A stretch of 64,000 nucleotides of DNA, from contig NZ_JAKRGF010000004.1 in the NCBI RefSeq assembly GCF_022347685.1, positions 124,001 to 188,000 of the forward strand, in the 5' to 3' direction. Shown here piece after piece: positions 63,999 to 64,000 of this stretch. Within the stretch, counting starts at the first letter, position 1. Every line of letters begins with the position of its first letter. The translations under genes were made by a program, and so were the position numbers. The notes beneath the pieces are model-generated. The model saw only the letters and a program-made list of their open reading frames with translations, was not told where the DNA came from and did not search any database. Source of the DNA: Thalassobius sp. Cn5-15 (GTDB lineage Bacteria > Pseudomonadota > Alphaproteobacteria > Rhodobacterales > Rhodobacteraceae).

Positions 63999-64000
63999 CA

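Overview
The window looks like chromosomal DNA of an alphaproteobacterium of the order Rhodobacterales, most likely the marine Roseobacter group. The grounds are moderately high GC, the dnaA-dnaN-recF-gyrB block, an lptC-lptA-lptB-hpf-ptsN locus without rpoN, glcB-glcG behind an IclR-type regulator, a Core-2/I-branching-type glycosyltransferase, and a complete carbon-phosphorus (C-P) lyase locus. Genus cannot be assigned from the sequence alone. Nearly all of the window is coding. I see no tRNA, rRNA, CRISPR array or intact insertion sequence.

Layout. 1-3.0 kb: 3' part of a branching-type glycosyltransferase and a double-domain sulfotransferase. 3.0-7.1 kb (minus): RNase D, LptC, LptA, LptB, HPF and PtsN, i.e. 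LPS export plus ribosome hibernation and PTS-Ntr. 7.1-7.7 kb: non-coding, with two back-to-back terminators and a possible sRNA. 7.7-12.7 kb: orphan LuxR-type response regulator, IclR regulator divergent from malate synthase G and GlcG, and a CMD-family protein. 13-14 kb: a small secreted protein behind a CtrA-like box, and a ClpP-like exported protein. 14.2-19.5 kb (plus): exopolysaccharide operon with a membrane protein, O-antigen ligase/polymerase, PPP-type phosphatase and fused Wzc-like tyrosine kinase, followed by a decayed IS3-type remnant. 20.2-29.5 kb (minus): gyrB, recF, dnaN, dnaA, rpsT, enoyl-CoA hydratase and mutM. 29.6-31.9 kb (plus): ubiE-ubiB. 31.9-47.4 kb: phosphonate region. 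47.6-64.0 kb: second polysaccharide locus that runs into a nonribosomal peptide synthetase (NRPS) cut by the window edge.

Phosphonate locus. PhnCDE1E2 import substrate. PhnG-H-I-(HAD)-J-K-L-N form a tightly overlapping minus-strand operon. PhnF is divergent, and a cluster of TTGTCTA-type half-sites lies between phnG and phnF. Two different PhnM paralogues, a DUF1045 2H-phosphoesterase-like protein, a hexapeptide acyltransferase and a small-molecule kinase complete the set. No PhnP is present in the window, so the 2H protein is a natural candidate for the cyclic-phosphate step. A Pho-box-like direct repeat precedes phnC.

Second polysaccharide locus. A plus-strand operon carries a MocA-type oxidoreductase, an SDR epimerase, GT4, GT2, a MocA-SDR fusion and a CpsD-like kinase. 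It converges on a minus-strand set made of NRPS, phosphopantetheinyl transferase, SGNH-like hydrolase and Wzz. The NRPS has formyltransferase, a luciferase-like monooxygenase inserted in the adenylation domain, and a carrier domain, with no visible condensation or thioesterase domain. Together with its own phosphopantetheinyl transferase inside an EPS locus, it is the most likely source of novel chemistry in the window.
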